Positions 34,843 to 43,656 of a stretch of 64,000 bases of DNA are shown here, piece by piece (positions within the stretch are counted from its first letter, which is position 1; each line of letters starts with the position of its first letter). The translations under genes and the position numbers were made by a program. This DNA comes from Chryseobacterium sp. Leaf180 (GTDB lineage: Bacteria > Bacteroidota > Bacteroidia > Flavobacteriales > Weeksellaceae): assembly GCF_001424585.1 (NCBI RefSeq), contig NZ_LMPJ01000001.1:915100-979099 (forward strand). Direction: 5' to 3'. Below the pieces are notes generated by a model, which was given only the letters and a program-made list of their open reading frames with translations, ran no database searches and was not told where the DNA came from.

Positions 34843-35166
34843 TTATTTTCTCTCTTCAGTTTTTCTGAAGTAGATATCATCATCCAACCATTCCTGGATC
34901 GCAATAGATGTAGGTTTTGCCATTTTTTCGTAATGTTTAGAGATTTCGATCTGCTCTCTGTTCTCAAATACTTCTTCCAAAGTAGAATTGTGCACCGCAA
35001 ATTCATCCAGCTTATTGTGAAGCTCAGTGCGGATCTCGGCGTTTATCTGCTCTGCTCTTTTGCCCATGATAACAATAGCTTCATAGATAGAACCTACTTT
35101 TTTTTCAATTTTATCTTTATCGTAAGTAATGGTGTTTACTTCTGCTGCTGTATCTTTTACGCTCAT
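34843..35166 (-). CDS. rpoZ: DNA-directed RNA polymerase omega subunit
   Basis: The 107-aa protein corresponds to the Bacteroidota omega subunit, with the conserved SIYEAIVIMGKRAEQIN segment that wraps the beta-prime C-terminus and a charged helical C-terminal half (EVFENREQIEISKHYEK). The omega subunit helps assemble RNA polymerase and binds ppGpp in some bacteria. Position after bamD and before coaBC is conserved in flavobacteria and supports the call, since the sequence is divergent from proteobacterial RpoZ. Confidence 0.9.
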   Translation of the reverse strand: MSVKDTAAEVNTITYDKDKIEKKVGSIYEAIVIMGKRAEQINAEIRTELHNKLDEFAVHNSTLEEVFENREQIEISKHYEKMAKPTSIAIQEWLDDDIYFRKTEERK

Positions 35167-35208
35167 TTTCAGAATTTTATTTTAATTATAAGATGGCAAA
35201 TTTACAAA

Positions 35209-36204
35209 TTATCTTTGGATTTTGAAAGTCGCCGCCGGCGGAGGCGTCACAAGTGTCGCGCTGTCTCTCGCAGCCTGCAAAGCCTGCTTCTCGCTGTCGT
35301 CTTGGTTTTTTATTTTTTCTACCGTTTTATCTCGCTCTGCGATACGCTCAGCTTCCCTTTTCTGCTTCGCGCTCAATACTGCAAGTCTCGCTTCATTCTG
35401 TTTTTTGGTAACTGCAAAATCCTGTTTTTCTTTTGCAAGTCTTGCCAGAATATTTTCGGCATCTTTCGCATATTCGCTATCAGGAAGTTCTTTCTGTACC
35501 TGTTTTGCAAAAGCACTGGCACGCTCAATACGCTCGTCTTTAAGATCATATACTGAGTTTAAAGCCAACTGATATCTTGCCTGCATGATGTAATCGTAGA
35601 TTTTCGGGCGGAGTTTTGTACTTGGGAAATCTTCCAAAACGTTTTCAAAAGCTACTTCTGTAGATTTGTAATTGGCCATTTTGAAATACTGCTTCGCGTT
35701 TTCGAAAGCTTTAATTTCAAGCTTGTAAGAAAGCTCGTCAATCAAAGTATTGATGTTTTTTGAACGCTCAGAATTCGGATAATTGGTAATAAAATCTTGA
35801 AGTTCGTTAATCGCTAAAGTGGTACTTGTTTGATCCAGATTATAGTCCATAGATCCTTCATAGTAGCAAAGTGCACCCATATAAGCAGCTTCCTCTGCTC
35901 TCGGATCCTTTGAAAAACTTATCGAAAAATTTTTAAATTGGTGTCCTGCCAACTTATAATTTTTGTCATAGTAATTGGCATATGCAGTATTAAATCCAAC
36001 ATTGGGCAGATCATCCGTACCAGCAACTAGATTTAATACTCTCTCATAAAGCACCAAAGCATTTTTCCACTTCTTTTTGGCAAAATTTTCGTTCGCCGCC
36101 TTCAGGATAAAGTTTTTATCCGCACTCTTCATCGCTTTATCTTGCTGGCTTGTACAAGCCGTGATCACCGCAACGGAAAAAAGGCCTAATATATATTTCT
36201 TCAT
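35209..36204 (-). CDS. bamD: Outer membrane protein assembly factor BamD
   Basis: The 331-aa lipoprotein has a signal peptide with lipobox ITAC (Cys17) and a run of TPR helices (about residues 25-230), including WKNALVLYERVLNLV, YYDKNYKLAGHQFKNF and the YPNSERSKNINTLIDELSYKLE block. A long charged C-terminal extension (about 245-310) follows, with many Arg, Glu and Lys; such tails are common in Bacteroidota. BamD works with BamA to fold beta-barrels into the outer membrane. It leads the unit bamD-rpoZ-coaBC-porD-recN and has a -7 element upstream at 36252-36259. Confidence 0.92.
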   Translation of the reverse strand: MKKYILGLFSVAVITACTSQQDKAMKSADKNFILKAANENFAKKKWKNALVLYERVLNLVAGTDDLPNVGFNTAYANYYDKNYKLAGHQFKNFSISFSKDPRAEEAAYMGALCYYEGSMDYNLDQTSTTLAINELQDFITNYPNSERSKNINTLIDELSYKLEIKAFENAKQYFKMANYKSTEVAFENVLEDFPSTKLRPKIYDYIMQARYQLALNSVYDLKDERIERASAFAKQVQKELPDSEYAKDAENILARLAKEKQDFAVTKKQNEARLAVLSAKQKREAERIAERDKTVEKIKNQDDSEKQALQAARDSATLVTPPPAATFKIQR

Positions 36205-36251
36205 ACTAAAAACTAAACAGTTACCGGAAGTTTCGCCGGTTTATCAATTTG

Positions 36252-36259
36252 CAAAAATA
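36252..36259 (-). promoter_or_regulatory. Candidate -7 element of bamD
   Basis: The minus strand reads TATTTTTG (TAnnTTTG) 47 nt before the bamD start. No clear -33 element. Confidence 0.4.
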
Positions 36260-36306
36260 TAACTTTTTTGAGAATAGATTTTTTTTTATGATTATTTAAC
36301 GAAAAT

Positions 36307-36936
36307 TTACTCCGAAGCGTAGCCTAAAACCGCAAAAACGCTCATCATAATATTAATGCGCACTTTCTTTTCAGCGGCTTTCCCATACGAATCTTCATCT
36401 TTATGTGGAACGTAGAGTTTGTAGAAATTTTTATTTCTGATCACAAAAAGCGTTGAACCCAAAATTGTCGTCAGAATATCTTCCGGCGGCGGCGCATACG
36501 TGAAAACTCCAGACGTAACACCTTTTTTAATCACATCTTCCAGTTTTCTGGCAAACATCTGGTAAAAATCAAAAAGTTCTTCCTTCAAACTGTCGGTGTA
36601 ACGCAGTTCCTGGGTAACAAAACCGTGAAAATAATCGTATCTGAAAAGCTGCGTCACAATATATTTAATCATTTCTTTGATCTGCATCTCGGGTTTGCCG
36701 TCTTTGATGGTGTCTGCAAATTCAGAAAAATTTTCTCGCGTCCGCAAAACTCGATACTGATAAAGCTGTGTCATCATATTTTCTTTGCTGCCAAAATAGT
36801 ACGAAATCATGGCAACATTAATCTCCGCTTTGGTACAAATATCGCGCACCGATGTTCCTTCGTAGCCCTTTTGGGCGATCAGTTCTTCGGCGACATTCAG
36901 GATGTGAATCTGCTTTTCATTAAACTTTTTCTTCAT
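36307..36936 (-). CDS. TetR family transcriptional regulator
   Basis: The 209-aa protein has an N-terminal TetR helix-turn-helix (EELIAQKGYEGTSVRDICTKAEINVAMISYYFGSKENMM, cited here only by its key parts GYEGTSVRDI and SYYFGSKENM, residues about 10-55) and an all-helical ligand domain. TetR proteins usually repress nearby genes until a small ligand binds. A palindromic site in the gap to the divergent tatD gene is a likely target. The ligand cannot be inferred; there is no efflux or fatty-acid gene next to it. Confidence 0.9.
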   Translation of the reverse strand: MKKKFNEKQIHILNVAEELIAQKGYEGTSVRDICTKAEINVAMISYYFGSKENMMTQLYQYRVLRTRENFSEFADTIKDGKPEMQIKEMIKYIVTQLFRYDYFHGFVTQELRYTDSLKEELFDFYQMFARKLEDVIKKGVTSGVFTYAPPPEDILTTILGSTLFVIRNKNFYKLYVPHKDEDSYGKAAEKKVRINIMMSVFAVLGYASE

Positions 36937-36969
36937 TCAGAATATTTTTTACAAAATTAAAACTTTCAG

Positions 36970-36991
36970 CTAAACGTAAACGCTTGTTTAG
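36970..36991. promoter_or_regulatory. Candidate TetR operator between the regulator and tatD
   Basis: The site contains TAAACGCTTGTTTA (36977-36990), two 5-bp arms around 4 nt, nested in a wider CTAAAC/GTTTAG repeat (36970-36975, 36986-36991). Its layout fits TetR-family operators and it lies between the two divergent genes. Confidence 0.5.
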
Positions 36992-37026
36992 TTTGATAAA
37001 AGAAATTATTAATGTTAAATTTGAAC

Positions 37027-37656
37027 ATGTCTTTCTTCGATTTTCATCACCATCATCCAGACCTTTCTTTCGGGATTTACAATCTTCCGCTGCTAGAAAA
37101 TCTGCCGGAAACAACTTTTTCTGCAGGCATTCATCCTAAAGATATTTCGGAAGAAAATCTTGATCAGCACTTTGATTGGCTTGATTCAGTCGCATCACAT
37201 AAAAACTGTTTTGCTATTGGCGAATGTGGTTTAGACCAAAACATTTCGGTAAGTTTAAATCTTCAGAATGACATTTTTAAAAGACAGATCAACTTATCAA
37301 ACGACTTAAAAAAACCAATTATTGTGCACTGCGTGAAAAAATTCTACGAAGTGATCACCATGAAAAAGTTTGCAGACCGACCAATGATCATTCATGGTTT
37401 CAACAAAAACCGCAAGGTTGCGGATGATCTTTTGGCGCACAATTTTTACCTGAGTTTTGGCAAAGCAGCGCTGTATAATCTATCTTTGCAGGAGACTTTA
37501 AAAAACACACCGCTGGAGAAAATGTTCCTGGAAACCGACGGTAAAGATTTTGACATTACAGATCTTTATGTGAAAACGGCCGAATTGAAAAATATCCCCA
37601 TGGAAAAACTTTTAAGTCAAATTTCAGAAAATCTACACACGATACAGTATGGATAA
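37027..37656 (+). CDS. TatD family hydrolase
   Basis: The 209-aa protein belongs to the TatD-like metal-dependent hydrolases, which act as 3'-5' nucleases on DNA or RNA ends. Metal-binding positions are visible as the N-terminal His cluster in FDFHHHHPD, Glu in IGECGLDQ, His in IVHCVKKF, His in IIHGFNKN and Asp in LETDGKD. It is shorter than E. coli TatD (about 260 aa), as usual for this Bacteroidota subgroup. Start at 37027 (MSFFDF) is preferred over 37012. Its end overlaps tcdA by 8 nt, so the pair is co-translated. Confidence 0.88.
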   Translation: MSFFDFHHHHPDLSFGIYNLPLLENLPETTFSAGIHPKDISEENLDQHFDWLDSVASHKNCFAIGECGLDQNISVSLNLQNDIFKRQINLSNDLKKPIIVHCVKKFYEVITMKKFADRPMIIHGFNKNRKVADDLLAHNFYLSFGKAALYNLSLQETLKNTPLEKMFLETDGKDFDITDLYVKTAELKNIPMEKLLSQISENLHTIQYG

Positions 37657-38386
37657 ATTTTGGTTGGAACGTACCGAACTTCTCATAAAAAACGAAGGCA
37701 TAAGAGCATTGCAGAATGCAAAAGTTCTCATTGTGGGTCTTGGCGGCGTCGGTTCTTTTGCCGCGGAATTTCTTGCGCGCGCAGGCGTTGGCACGATGAC
37801 GATTGTAGATGGTGACACGGTAGATATTACAAATATTAACCGACAGCTTCCGGCACTTCATTCGACCGTCGGGAAACATAAAGTGGATTTGGTTTCTGAG
37901 CGTTTACTGGATATAAATCCGGAACTGAAACTCACGCCACTCAATGAATTCTTAAGCCCGGAACGAATGACGGAGATTTTAGACGAAACAAAATTCGACT
38001 ATATTCTTGACTGCATCGACAGCGTTTCGCCAAAAGTAGCTTTGATTATCGCTGCCAAACGCAGAAAAATAAAAATCGTAAGCGCGATGGGTGCAGGTGG
38101 AAAACTCGATCCGGCAAAAGTTTTGGTGCGGGATATCAGCAAAACTCAGGAAGATCATCTTGCGAGACAGGTGAGGAAAAGACTGAAAAAAGAAAAAATT
38201 GACAAAGGAATCCGCTGTGTTTTCTCAAGTGAAATTCAGGATGAAGAAAGCCTTAAAATGACAGACGGAAGCAATTTTAAGCGTTCATTTTATGGTACTA
38301 TCAGCTATATCCCGGCAATTTTTGGTCTGTATGCTGCATCTGAAGTCATCAAACATATTATAAAAAAATCGGATGACGAATTTTAA
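37649..38386 (+). CDS. tcdA: tRNA threonylcarbamoyladenosine dehydratase
   Basis: The 245-aa E1-like (ThiF/MoeB) enzyme cyclises t6A at tRNA position 37 to ct6A using ATP. The nucleotide-binding loop GLGGVGSFAAEFLARAG begins near residue 31, the conserved NINRQLPALHSTVGKHK and DCIDSVSPKVALI follow, and the C-terminal part lacks the catalytic Cys domain of ubiquitin-like E1 enzymes. It overlaps tatD at its start and rnpA at its end (14 nt), so all three genes form one compact unit. Confidence 0.93.
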   Translation: MDKFWLERTELLIKNEGIRALQNAKVLIVGLGGVGSFAAEFLARAGVGTMTIVDGDTVDITNINRQLPALHSTVGKHKVDLVSERLLDINPELKLTPLNEFLSPERMTEILDETKFDYILDCIDSVSPKVALIIAAKRRKIKIVSAMGAGGKLDPAKVLVRDISKTQEDHLARQVRKRLKKEKIDKGIRCVFSSEIQDEESLKMTDGSNFKRSFYGTISYIPAIFGLYAASEVIKHIIKKSDDEF

Positions 38387-38765
38387 ATATCCGAAGGCTG
38401 AAAAACTCAAAATGAAAAACCATATTTCCGTTTTATTTGAAAAAGGAAAGTGGAAAAGCGCAGAAAACATCCGCATTATCACACTTAAAGAACCTGCCGA
38501 TATAGAATTGAAGAACAACGAATTAGGCGTTTCGGTTTCGAAAAAAAACTTTAAAAAAGCCGTTGACAGAAACCGTATCAAAAGACTTCTCCGAGAATGT
38601 TACCGATTGAATAAAGATTTGTACAGGCAATCTTTTGGCGAAAAAAATATCGCAATGCTTTTCTGGGCTTCGAAAAAAATGCCTGAGTCATTTCGGGAAG
38701 TTGAAGCGCAGTTTCTGCAGCTTTGTCAGGCTCAAAAAAAGAAAGAAAAAAATCCGCAACAGTAA
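38373..38765 (+). CDS. rnpA: Ribonuclease P protein component
   Basis: The 130-aa basic protein helps the RNase P RNA cut the 5' leader of tRNA precursors. The RNR signature is clear: KKNFKKAVDRNRIKRLLRE. The N-terminal substrate-contact helix region (PKAEKLKMKNHISVLFEKG) and the C-terminal basic tail are normal. It overlaps tcdA by 14 nt; unlike the common rpmH-rnpA pair, rpmH is not adjacent here. Confidence 0.95.
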   Translation: MTNFKYPKAEKLKMKNHISVLFEKGKWKSAENIRIITLKEPADIELKNNELGVSVSKKNFKKAVDRNRIKRLLRECYRLNKDLYRQSFGEKNIAMLFWASKKMPESFREVEAQFLQLCQAQKKKEKNPQQ

Positions 38766-38782
38766 ATGTCGCGGATTTTCTT
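38748..38782. terminator. Terminator after rnpA
   Basis: AATCCGC and GCGGATT pair around a 13-nt loop, with A on the left and T on the right, so it can serve rnpA and the convergent 761-aa gene. Confidence 0.75.
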
Positions 38783-38788
38783 TTTGTA

Positions 38789-41074
38789 TTAATTTTTATT
38801 TCGTAAATCTTTAATTTCCTGAATTTTATCTTCGAAATATGATTTCTTGTCAGGATGTTTTTCCGCTAAAATATGGAATGACTTTACCGCTTTCGTATAC
38901 AGTTTCTGTTCGATATAAAGATTGGCTAAGGTCTCGGTCATCAGATGAGAAATGTCATCATTTTTCTCTTTTACAGTGAAAGTTACCTCATCTTTGAGCT
39001 GAGAAATTTTCGGATTATTTTCAATAAAAGACTCAATTACTTTCGTTTTCTGTATTGCTTTTTCTTTGATGATTTCCTCGCTTCGGTCGATCTTCAGCCA
39101 GCTTTGCCACGTATTTATAAATCCGGGAACGTTGCTCGCATCGGTTTTCACTTCAGCTTTTGGCGACGGAATTTCAATTTCTTTTTCGGTTTTCTCAGCC
39201 TTAGGTTTTCCATCAAATTTAGAAATATCAGATCCGAAAAACGAAACATTCATCACGCCTGGCTGCACATTTTCTGTTGCAGCTTTTTCATCCATCTTTT
39301 CTTCCGGTAAATTTTCTTCAGATGTTTCTTCCGCCTTTTTCTCTTCTTTTTGTTCAGGAACGATTTCGACAGTTTTTGTTTCTTCTAACGGTTTTTCAAC
39401 AGCTTCAATTTCTTCTTTTACCACATTTTCACTTATTGCGGTTTCCGGTTTTTCTCCAACTTTTTTATTCTGATTTAAAAGTGAGTCCGGCAAAGAGGTT
39501 TCAAAAGACATCGGTTTCCATCCGGAATCTGAGGTTTCTTCTGAAACTTCCGGCTTCTGTGTTTCTTCTAAAACTTCTTTCTCAGCTTGAATATTTTCAG
39601 TTTTTTCGGAAGGATTTCCTTTAATTTCTTCGACAACTTTTGATTCGGGTTTTTGCACTTCAAAATCGTGAGATTCGGAAAAACTTGTCTGGCTGTGATC
39701 CTGATCTTCAGTTTCTGCTGGTTTCTCAACAGTTTTTTCCTTCTTTTCAGCTTTTTGTTCAGCCTTTTTCAGCTTCATTCGCTCCTCAACCTGCGCGATC
39801 AGACGGCGCATTTCCTCTTCGTGTTTGTTTGTGGAAGATTTTTGCGGTTGTGATTGCGGCGTAGTTTCTTCATTTGCCTGAACCTGAATTTCCGGTAAAA
39901 AGTCCGGTGTTGCATGAAAACTCAGTTCGCTTTCATCCAAAATTTTCTCTTCTTCCGGTGTAGATTCTATTTTTTCTTCATCAATAATCGTCTCTGCATT
40001 TAACTGAACCGGTTCTTTGAAGTCAGAATTTACAGATTCATTTTTATCTGAAATATTACTTTCTTCTGCGTCTTCAATAATTTCATTAAATATACCTGAA
40101 CCATTATTAACAGAAATTTCTTCAGCTTTTTCCTCAAAAGAACTCACATTTTCGCTTACATCTTTCTCTGAATTTTCGATCTGAATATTCTCCTCAACTA
40201 TCGCTTTCGGTGTATTGGTAGTGACAATCACGCCGCTTTCCAAAGTAGATTCGCGGTCGATCACTTCATGATTCGGTTCATTCAGAAAATTTTCTTCGCC
40301 TTTGAAAAGAATTCTGTTCCGGTTTAAATCTGCAGAATTTAATTTAGGCTGAGATTCCGATTTTGCAGGTTCCTCAGCTACAATTCCATTATCAATATCA
40401 GCAGAATATTCTTTTTCAGAAGCCGTTTCCTTCGGAGCAGAATCTTGCAGATGTTTGGCATCTTCATCATTTTTCTTTTCAGAATTTTCCAGCTGAATAT
40501 TCTCCTCGACAATCGCTTTCGGCATTTTCTGCGTGACGATTACGCCACTTTCCAGCGTCGATTCCAGATCAATAATATCGTTGTGTTCTTCTTCAAGAAA
40601 GTTTTCTTCACCTGGAAATAAAATCCGGTTGCGCTCGCCTTCAACAAATACATGTTTGATTTCAGGTTTCGGAGGAATTAAACCAACTGCTGCTGCTTCA
40701 TAATCATGCTTTTCAGGCTTTTCTTCTATCTGTTCCGGTTCCGCAACAACTATTTCCGGCTGAATATTTTGATTTTCAGCTTGTTGTTGTGGTTTTAAAA
40801 ATTTTTCTTGCTGAATTTCCTCTACAGGTTTTTTAGCCTCAATTTTTCCGTTAATTAGCTGATAGAGAATCTTTTTATCCGTCGTGTAAGCCGCCGTGGT
40901 CGAAAGTTCTTTCTGATAATTTTCGGGCTCATAAAGATGCACACCAATAAGGTGCAAAGCGCGGATGTTCTGCAGATAAGGGAAAGAATTAATTTCCTCT
41001 TTCAGAAGTGATAGATCTTCTGACTGTATATTTTTCGGATTTTTTAATAATTCTAAAACTCTTGCATTCATCAT
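38789..41074 (-). CDS. Large acidic protein with internal duplication and C-terminal TPR-like segment
   Basis: The 761-aa protein has a helical start (residues 1-80), a very acidic, Glu/Lys-rich low-complexity middle (about 85-660) and a helical C-terminus with TETLANLYIEQKLYTKAVKSF, a single TPR-like hairpin. Residues about 147-200 and 251-304 are near copies of one another (NRILFPGEENF against NRILFKGEENF; TLESGVIVT and PKAIVEENIQ in both), a shift of 104 residues or 312 nt. No signal peptide or membrane helix. It probably works as a cytoplasmic scaffold; function unknown. It starts one nucleotide after lptE, so it belongs to the lptE unit. Confidence 0.75.
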   Translation of the reverse strand: MMNARVLELLKNPKNIQSEDLSLLKEEINSFPYLQNIRALHLIGVHLYEPENYQKELSTTAAYTTDKKILYQLINGKIEAKKPVEEIQQEKFLKPQQQAENQNIQPEIVVAEPEQIEEKPEKHDYEAAAVGLIPPKPEIKHVFVEGERNRILFPGEENFLEEEHNDIIDLESTLESGVIVTQKMPKAIVEENIQLENSEKKNDEDAKHLQDSAPKETASEKEYSADIDNGIVAEEPAKSESQPKLNSADLNRNRILFKGEENFLNEPNHEVIDRESTLESGVIVTTNTPKAIVEENIQIENSEKDVSENVSSFEEKAEEISVNNGSGIFNEIIEDAEESNISDKNESVNSDFKEPVQLNAETIIDEEKIESTPEEEKILDESELSFHATPDFLPEIQVQANEETTPQSQPQKSSTNKHEEEMRRLIAQVEERMKLKKAEQKAEKKEKTVEKPAETEDQDHSQTSFSESHDFEVQKPESKVVEEIKGNPSEKTENIQAEKEVLEETQKPEVSEETSDSGWKPMSFETSLPDSLLNQNKKVGEKPETAISENVVKEEIEAVEKPLEETKTVEIVPEQKEEKKAEETSEENLPEEKMDEKAATENVQPGVMNVSFFGSDISKFDGKPKAEKTEKEIEIPSPKAEVKTDASNVPGFINTWQSWLKIDRSEEIIKEKAIQKTKVIESFIENNPKISQLKDEVTFTVKEKNDDISHLMTETLANLYIEQKLYTKAVKSFHILAEKHPDKKSYFEDKIQEIKDLRNKN

Positions 41075-41075
41075 C

Positions 41076-41597
41076 TTACCAGTTTGCTACAATATCATTA
41101 AAAATTTTATTGATGATTCTCTCTGTCACAAGTTTTACCTGAGAACCCTCGATGTCGCTTTGCGAAAGCGTATTGTTAAAAGCAGCTTCATCAGAATAGG
41201 TACGGTCAAAACTCGCTTCCGGCCGCACTTTGTTTTCATAATGTACTTTCACCGTGATTGTAAGTTTATTTTGCGATTGCTGTATCGTTCCGCCATTGGC
41301 TGTCGTCTGTGTATTGGAGCTGATCGTCGTCGGAGAAATCTGATAATCGGTAATTTCGCCTTCCACCAGAATATCCGGGTTTTCTTTAGTTCCTTTTAAG
41401 GTTGTACGCTGCAGAAAACGGTTCTGAATATCTGTTGAAAACTGCTGCGAAAGTGCTGGATTTACCAACGGCGCATTATTCGGAAACTCGTTGATCTGAA
41501 TGGTTTTCTCGTCTTTCAGCGAGGAGCCAGAAAAACTGTAGCAGGAGTTCAGCATTCCCAGCGAAACAGCGAGTATTAAAAATTTGATCAGCTTCAT
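41076..41597 (-). CDS. lptE: LPS assembly lipoprotein LptE
   Basis: The 173-aa protein has a lipoprotein signal (LGMLNSCYSFSG) and the fold of LptE-like proteins, with NPALSQQFSTDIQNRFLQRTTL, GEITDYQISPTTIS and a C-terminal helix ending in FNDIVANW. LptE sits inside LptD in the outer membrane and is needed for LPS insertion. It is in one unit with the membrane protein and the sigma-54 activator upstream and the 761-aa gene downstream. The match is to the short Bacteroidota form and is based on segment layout, not a search. Confidence 0.85.
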   Translation of the reverse strand: MKLIKFLILAVSLGMLNSCYSFSGSSLKDEKTIQINEFPNNAPLVNPALSQQFSTDIQNRFLQRTTLKGTKENPDILVEGEITDYQISPTTISSNTQTTANGGTIQQSQNKLTITVKVHYENKVRPEASFDRTYSDEAAFNNTLSQSDIEGSQVKLVTERIINKIFNDIVANW

Positions 41598-41603
41598 TAT
41601 AAA

Positions 41604-42308
41604 TTAAAATTTTTCTTTAATTCCGAGATCGGAAATTTCGTCGTGCGAGATTTGCATCATCGCATCATCATACGCAAAAAACTGCGCGGTGTAATAAAAT
41701 GGCAGCGTTACAAAAAGCCCGATACCGCAAGCAATAATCCCTACATTTGCTACAAGAGAAGTTACAAGTACAAAAAGAAAAATATTTAAAAGATTTCCTT
41801 TTGTCATCATTCCCGATGCTTTCCACGCGGTCTGAAAATCTGTAACGCCTTTCAGCGAAATTAATGCAGGCATGTAAAACGCTTTTGTGCTGATAAAAAT
41901 TACTGCAAAAAAGAAGAACATGAAATAAATAATCATGAAAAACACGCTTCCGAAACCAATCGTATCGCTATACTGCGCCATGGCAATAAGCGGAAAGATA
42001 AAAAACATCGGAATGTAAAGCACGGCAATAACCGCCAGCAATATCAACTGCAAGATAAAATACGGCATAAAATCATCAAAATTGAAAATATCGCCAGGAT
42101 TTGCCTGCTCGCCTCTTTTGAATCTATCAAGATATTTATAAAAATTTCCTACCGCCAATATTCCGCAAAAAGGAATAATAGACATCACGATTACCAAAAG
42201 AAAGGCTACGAAAATGTTTCCGAAATCTTTTTTCATCAGTTCGAAAGCCTGCGACATGTAGTTGCTGAATTTGAAATTTACCGGCTTGATTTTCAGGTTT
42301 AGGATCAT
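41604..42308 (-). CDS. Integral membrane protein of unknown function
   Basis: The 234-aa protein has five to six hydrophobic helices (for example VAFLLVIVMSIIPFCGILAVG, YFILQLILLAVIAVLYIPMFFIFPLIAM, IIYFMFFFFAVIFIS and LFVLVTSLVANVGIIACGIGLFVTLPFYYTAQF in parts) and polar loops containing GEQANPGDIFNFDDF. It resembles DUF975/DUF4013-like membrane proteins. It lies between the sigma-54 activator and lptE, with gaps of 4 and 6 nt, and so probably works in envelope assembly or regulation. No specific role can be given. Confidence 0.75.
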   Translation of the reverse strand: MILNLKIKPVNFKFSNYMSQAFELMKKDFGNIFVAFLLVIVMSIIPFCGILAVGNFYKYLDRFKRGEQANPGDIFNFDDFMPYFILQLILLAVIAVLYIPMFFIFPLIAMAQYSDTIGFGSVFFMIIYFMFFFFAVIFISTKAFYMPALISLKGVTDFQTAWKASGMMTKGNLLNIFLFVLVTSLVANVGIIACGIGLFVTLPFYYTAQFFAYDDAMMQISHDEISDLGIKEKF

Positions 42309-42312
42309 AGTT

Positions 42313-43602
42313 TTAGTTTTGTTCTTCGAGGTTATACTGTTTTATTTTTCTGTAAAGTGTACGCTGAGAAATTCCCAGCTCGTCGGCAGCTTTGTTCCGG
42401 CGGCCTTTGTGTTTTTCTAAAGCTTTAATAATCAAATCTTTTTCATTATTCTGAAGCGAAAGAGATTCCGGAAGATTTTCCTCAATTTCTATGTCTTCAA
42501 AATCTTCAAACTGATCATCATGATTCGACATGATCGTAGGATTTTGCATTCCAGCCTGATTTTTATTCTCAAAATAAAGCAGCGAACCTGCATTTGCATT
42601 TTGCTGCGATTCCGGAGTATAAATTCTGTTGATAAGATTTTTCTCCTGATTGCTGAGATCACCTGTGCCACGGTTTTTTATCAGTTCCGAAGTTAAAGAT
42701 TTTAAATCATTAATATCGCTGCGCATGTCGAAGAGAATTTTGTACATAATCTCTCTTTCGTTACCAAAATCACTCTGCTTCGGCGTTCCGGGCTGGTTTA
42801 TGACCATCGGCAAATGCGCATCCATTGGGATATATTCGGTAAGTTTTGCTACGGTAACAATGCGTTCAGTTTCCACTACAGTCATTTGCTCGACCAGATT
42901 TCTCAGCTGCCGCACATTTCCTGGGAACGAATAATTCTCGATATAGTTCACTGCGTCACTGTCTAAAACGAGTTCCGGCATGCGGTATTTTTCGGCAAAA
43001 TCGACAGCAAATTTTCTGAAAAGCAAGTGCACATCGCCTTTTCTTTCGCGCAAAGCCGGCATATCGATCTGCACGGTATTAAGCCTGTAAAAAAGATCTT
43101 CGCGGAAACGGTTGTCATGTATCGCCTTCATCATATTCACATTCGTAGCTGCGACGATGCGGACGTTTGTTTTTTGAACCTGTGAAGAACCAACCTTCAT
43201 AAATTCGCCGCTTTCCAAAACACGAAGTAATCTTACCTGCGTCTGCAAAGGCAGTTCGCCAACTTCATCAAGGAAAATTGTTCCGCCGTCAGCGACTTCA
43301 AAATATCCTTTTCTGGTGGTAGTTGCGCCGGTAAAAGCGCCTTTTTCGTGACCGAAAAGTTCAGAATCAATTGTTCCTTCCGGGATCGCGCCACAGTTGA
43401 CAACGATATACGGCTGGTGTTTTCTCCTCGATTCTGAATGAATAATTTTTGGGATAAATTCTTTCCCCACACCACTTTCTCCGATTACGAGAACAGAAAT
43501 ATCTGTAGGTGCAACCTGTATTGATTTTTCTAAAGCGCGGTTGAGCGCCGGGAAATTTCCGATGATCCCAAAGCGCGCTTTTATAGATTGTAAATCTGCC
43601 AT
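42313..43602 (-). CDS. Sigma-54-dependent activator without receiver domain
   Basis: The 429-aa protein begins at once with the AAA+ sigma-54 interaction domain: Walker A GESGVGKE (residues 41-48), the GAFTGA loop (88-93) that touches sigma-54, Walker B GGTIFLDEVGE, and the R-finger region FREDLFYRLNTVQI. A long linker follows, then a Fis-type helix-turn-helix at the C-terminus (NKAADELGISQRTLYRKIKQ). No receiver, GAF or PAS domain precedes the AAA+ module, so it may be constitutively active or controlled by the linker. It leads the unit with lptE, which suggests sigma-54-linked control of envelope genes. Confidence 0.93.
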   Translation of the reverse strand: MADLQSIKARFGIIGNFPALNRALEKSIQVAPTDISVLVIGESGVGKEFIPKIIHSESRRKHQPYIVVNCGAIPEGTIDSELFGHEKGAFTGATTTRKGYFEVADGGTIFLDEVGELPLQTQVRLLRVLESGEFMKVGSSQVQKTNVRIVAATNVNMMKAIHDNRFREDLFYRLNTVQIDMPALRERKGDVHLLFRKFAVDFAEKYRMPELVLDSDAVNYIENYSFPGNVRQLRNLVEQMTVVETERIVTVAKLTEYIPMDAHLPMVINQPGTPKQSDFGNEREIMYKILFDMRSDINDLKSLTSELIKNRGTGDLSNQEKNLINRIYTPESQQNANAGSLLYFENKNQAGMQNPTIMSNHDDQFEDFEDIEIEENLPESLSLQNNEKDLIIKALEKHKGRRNKAADELGISQRTLYRKIKQYNLEEQN

Positions 43603-43656
43603 TTTCTGATAGTTTTAGAGTTTAAAAAAGATTGATGTAATACGTGCAAAATGCTG

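Noticed and set aside
38373..38765. Chromosome origin near rnpA.
   Set aside because: No rpmH, dnaA, yidC, DnaA boxes or AT-rich origin layout was seen around it.
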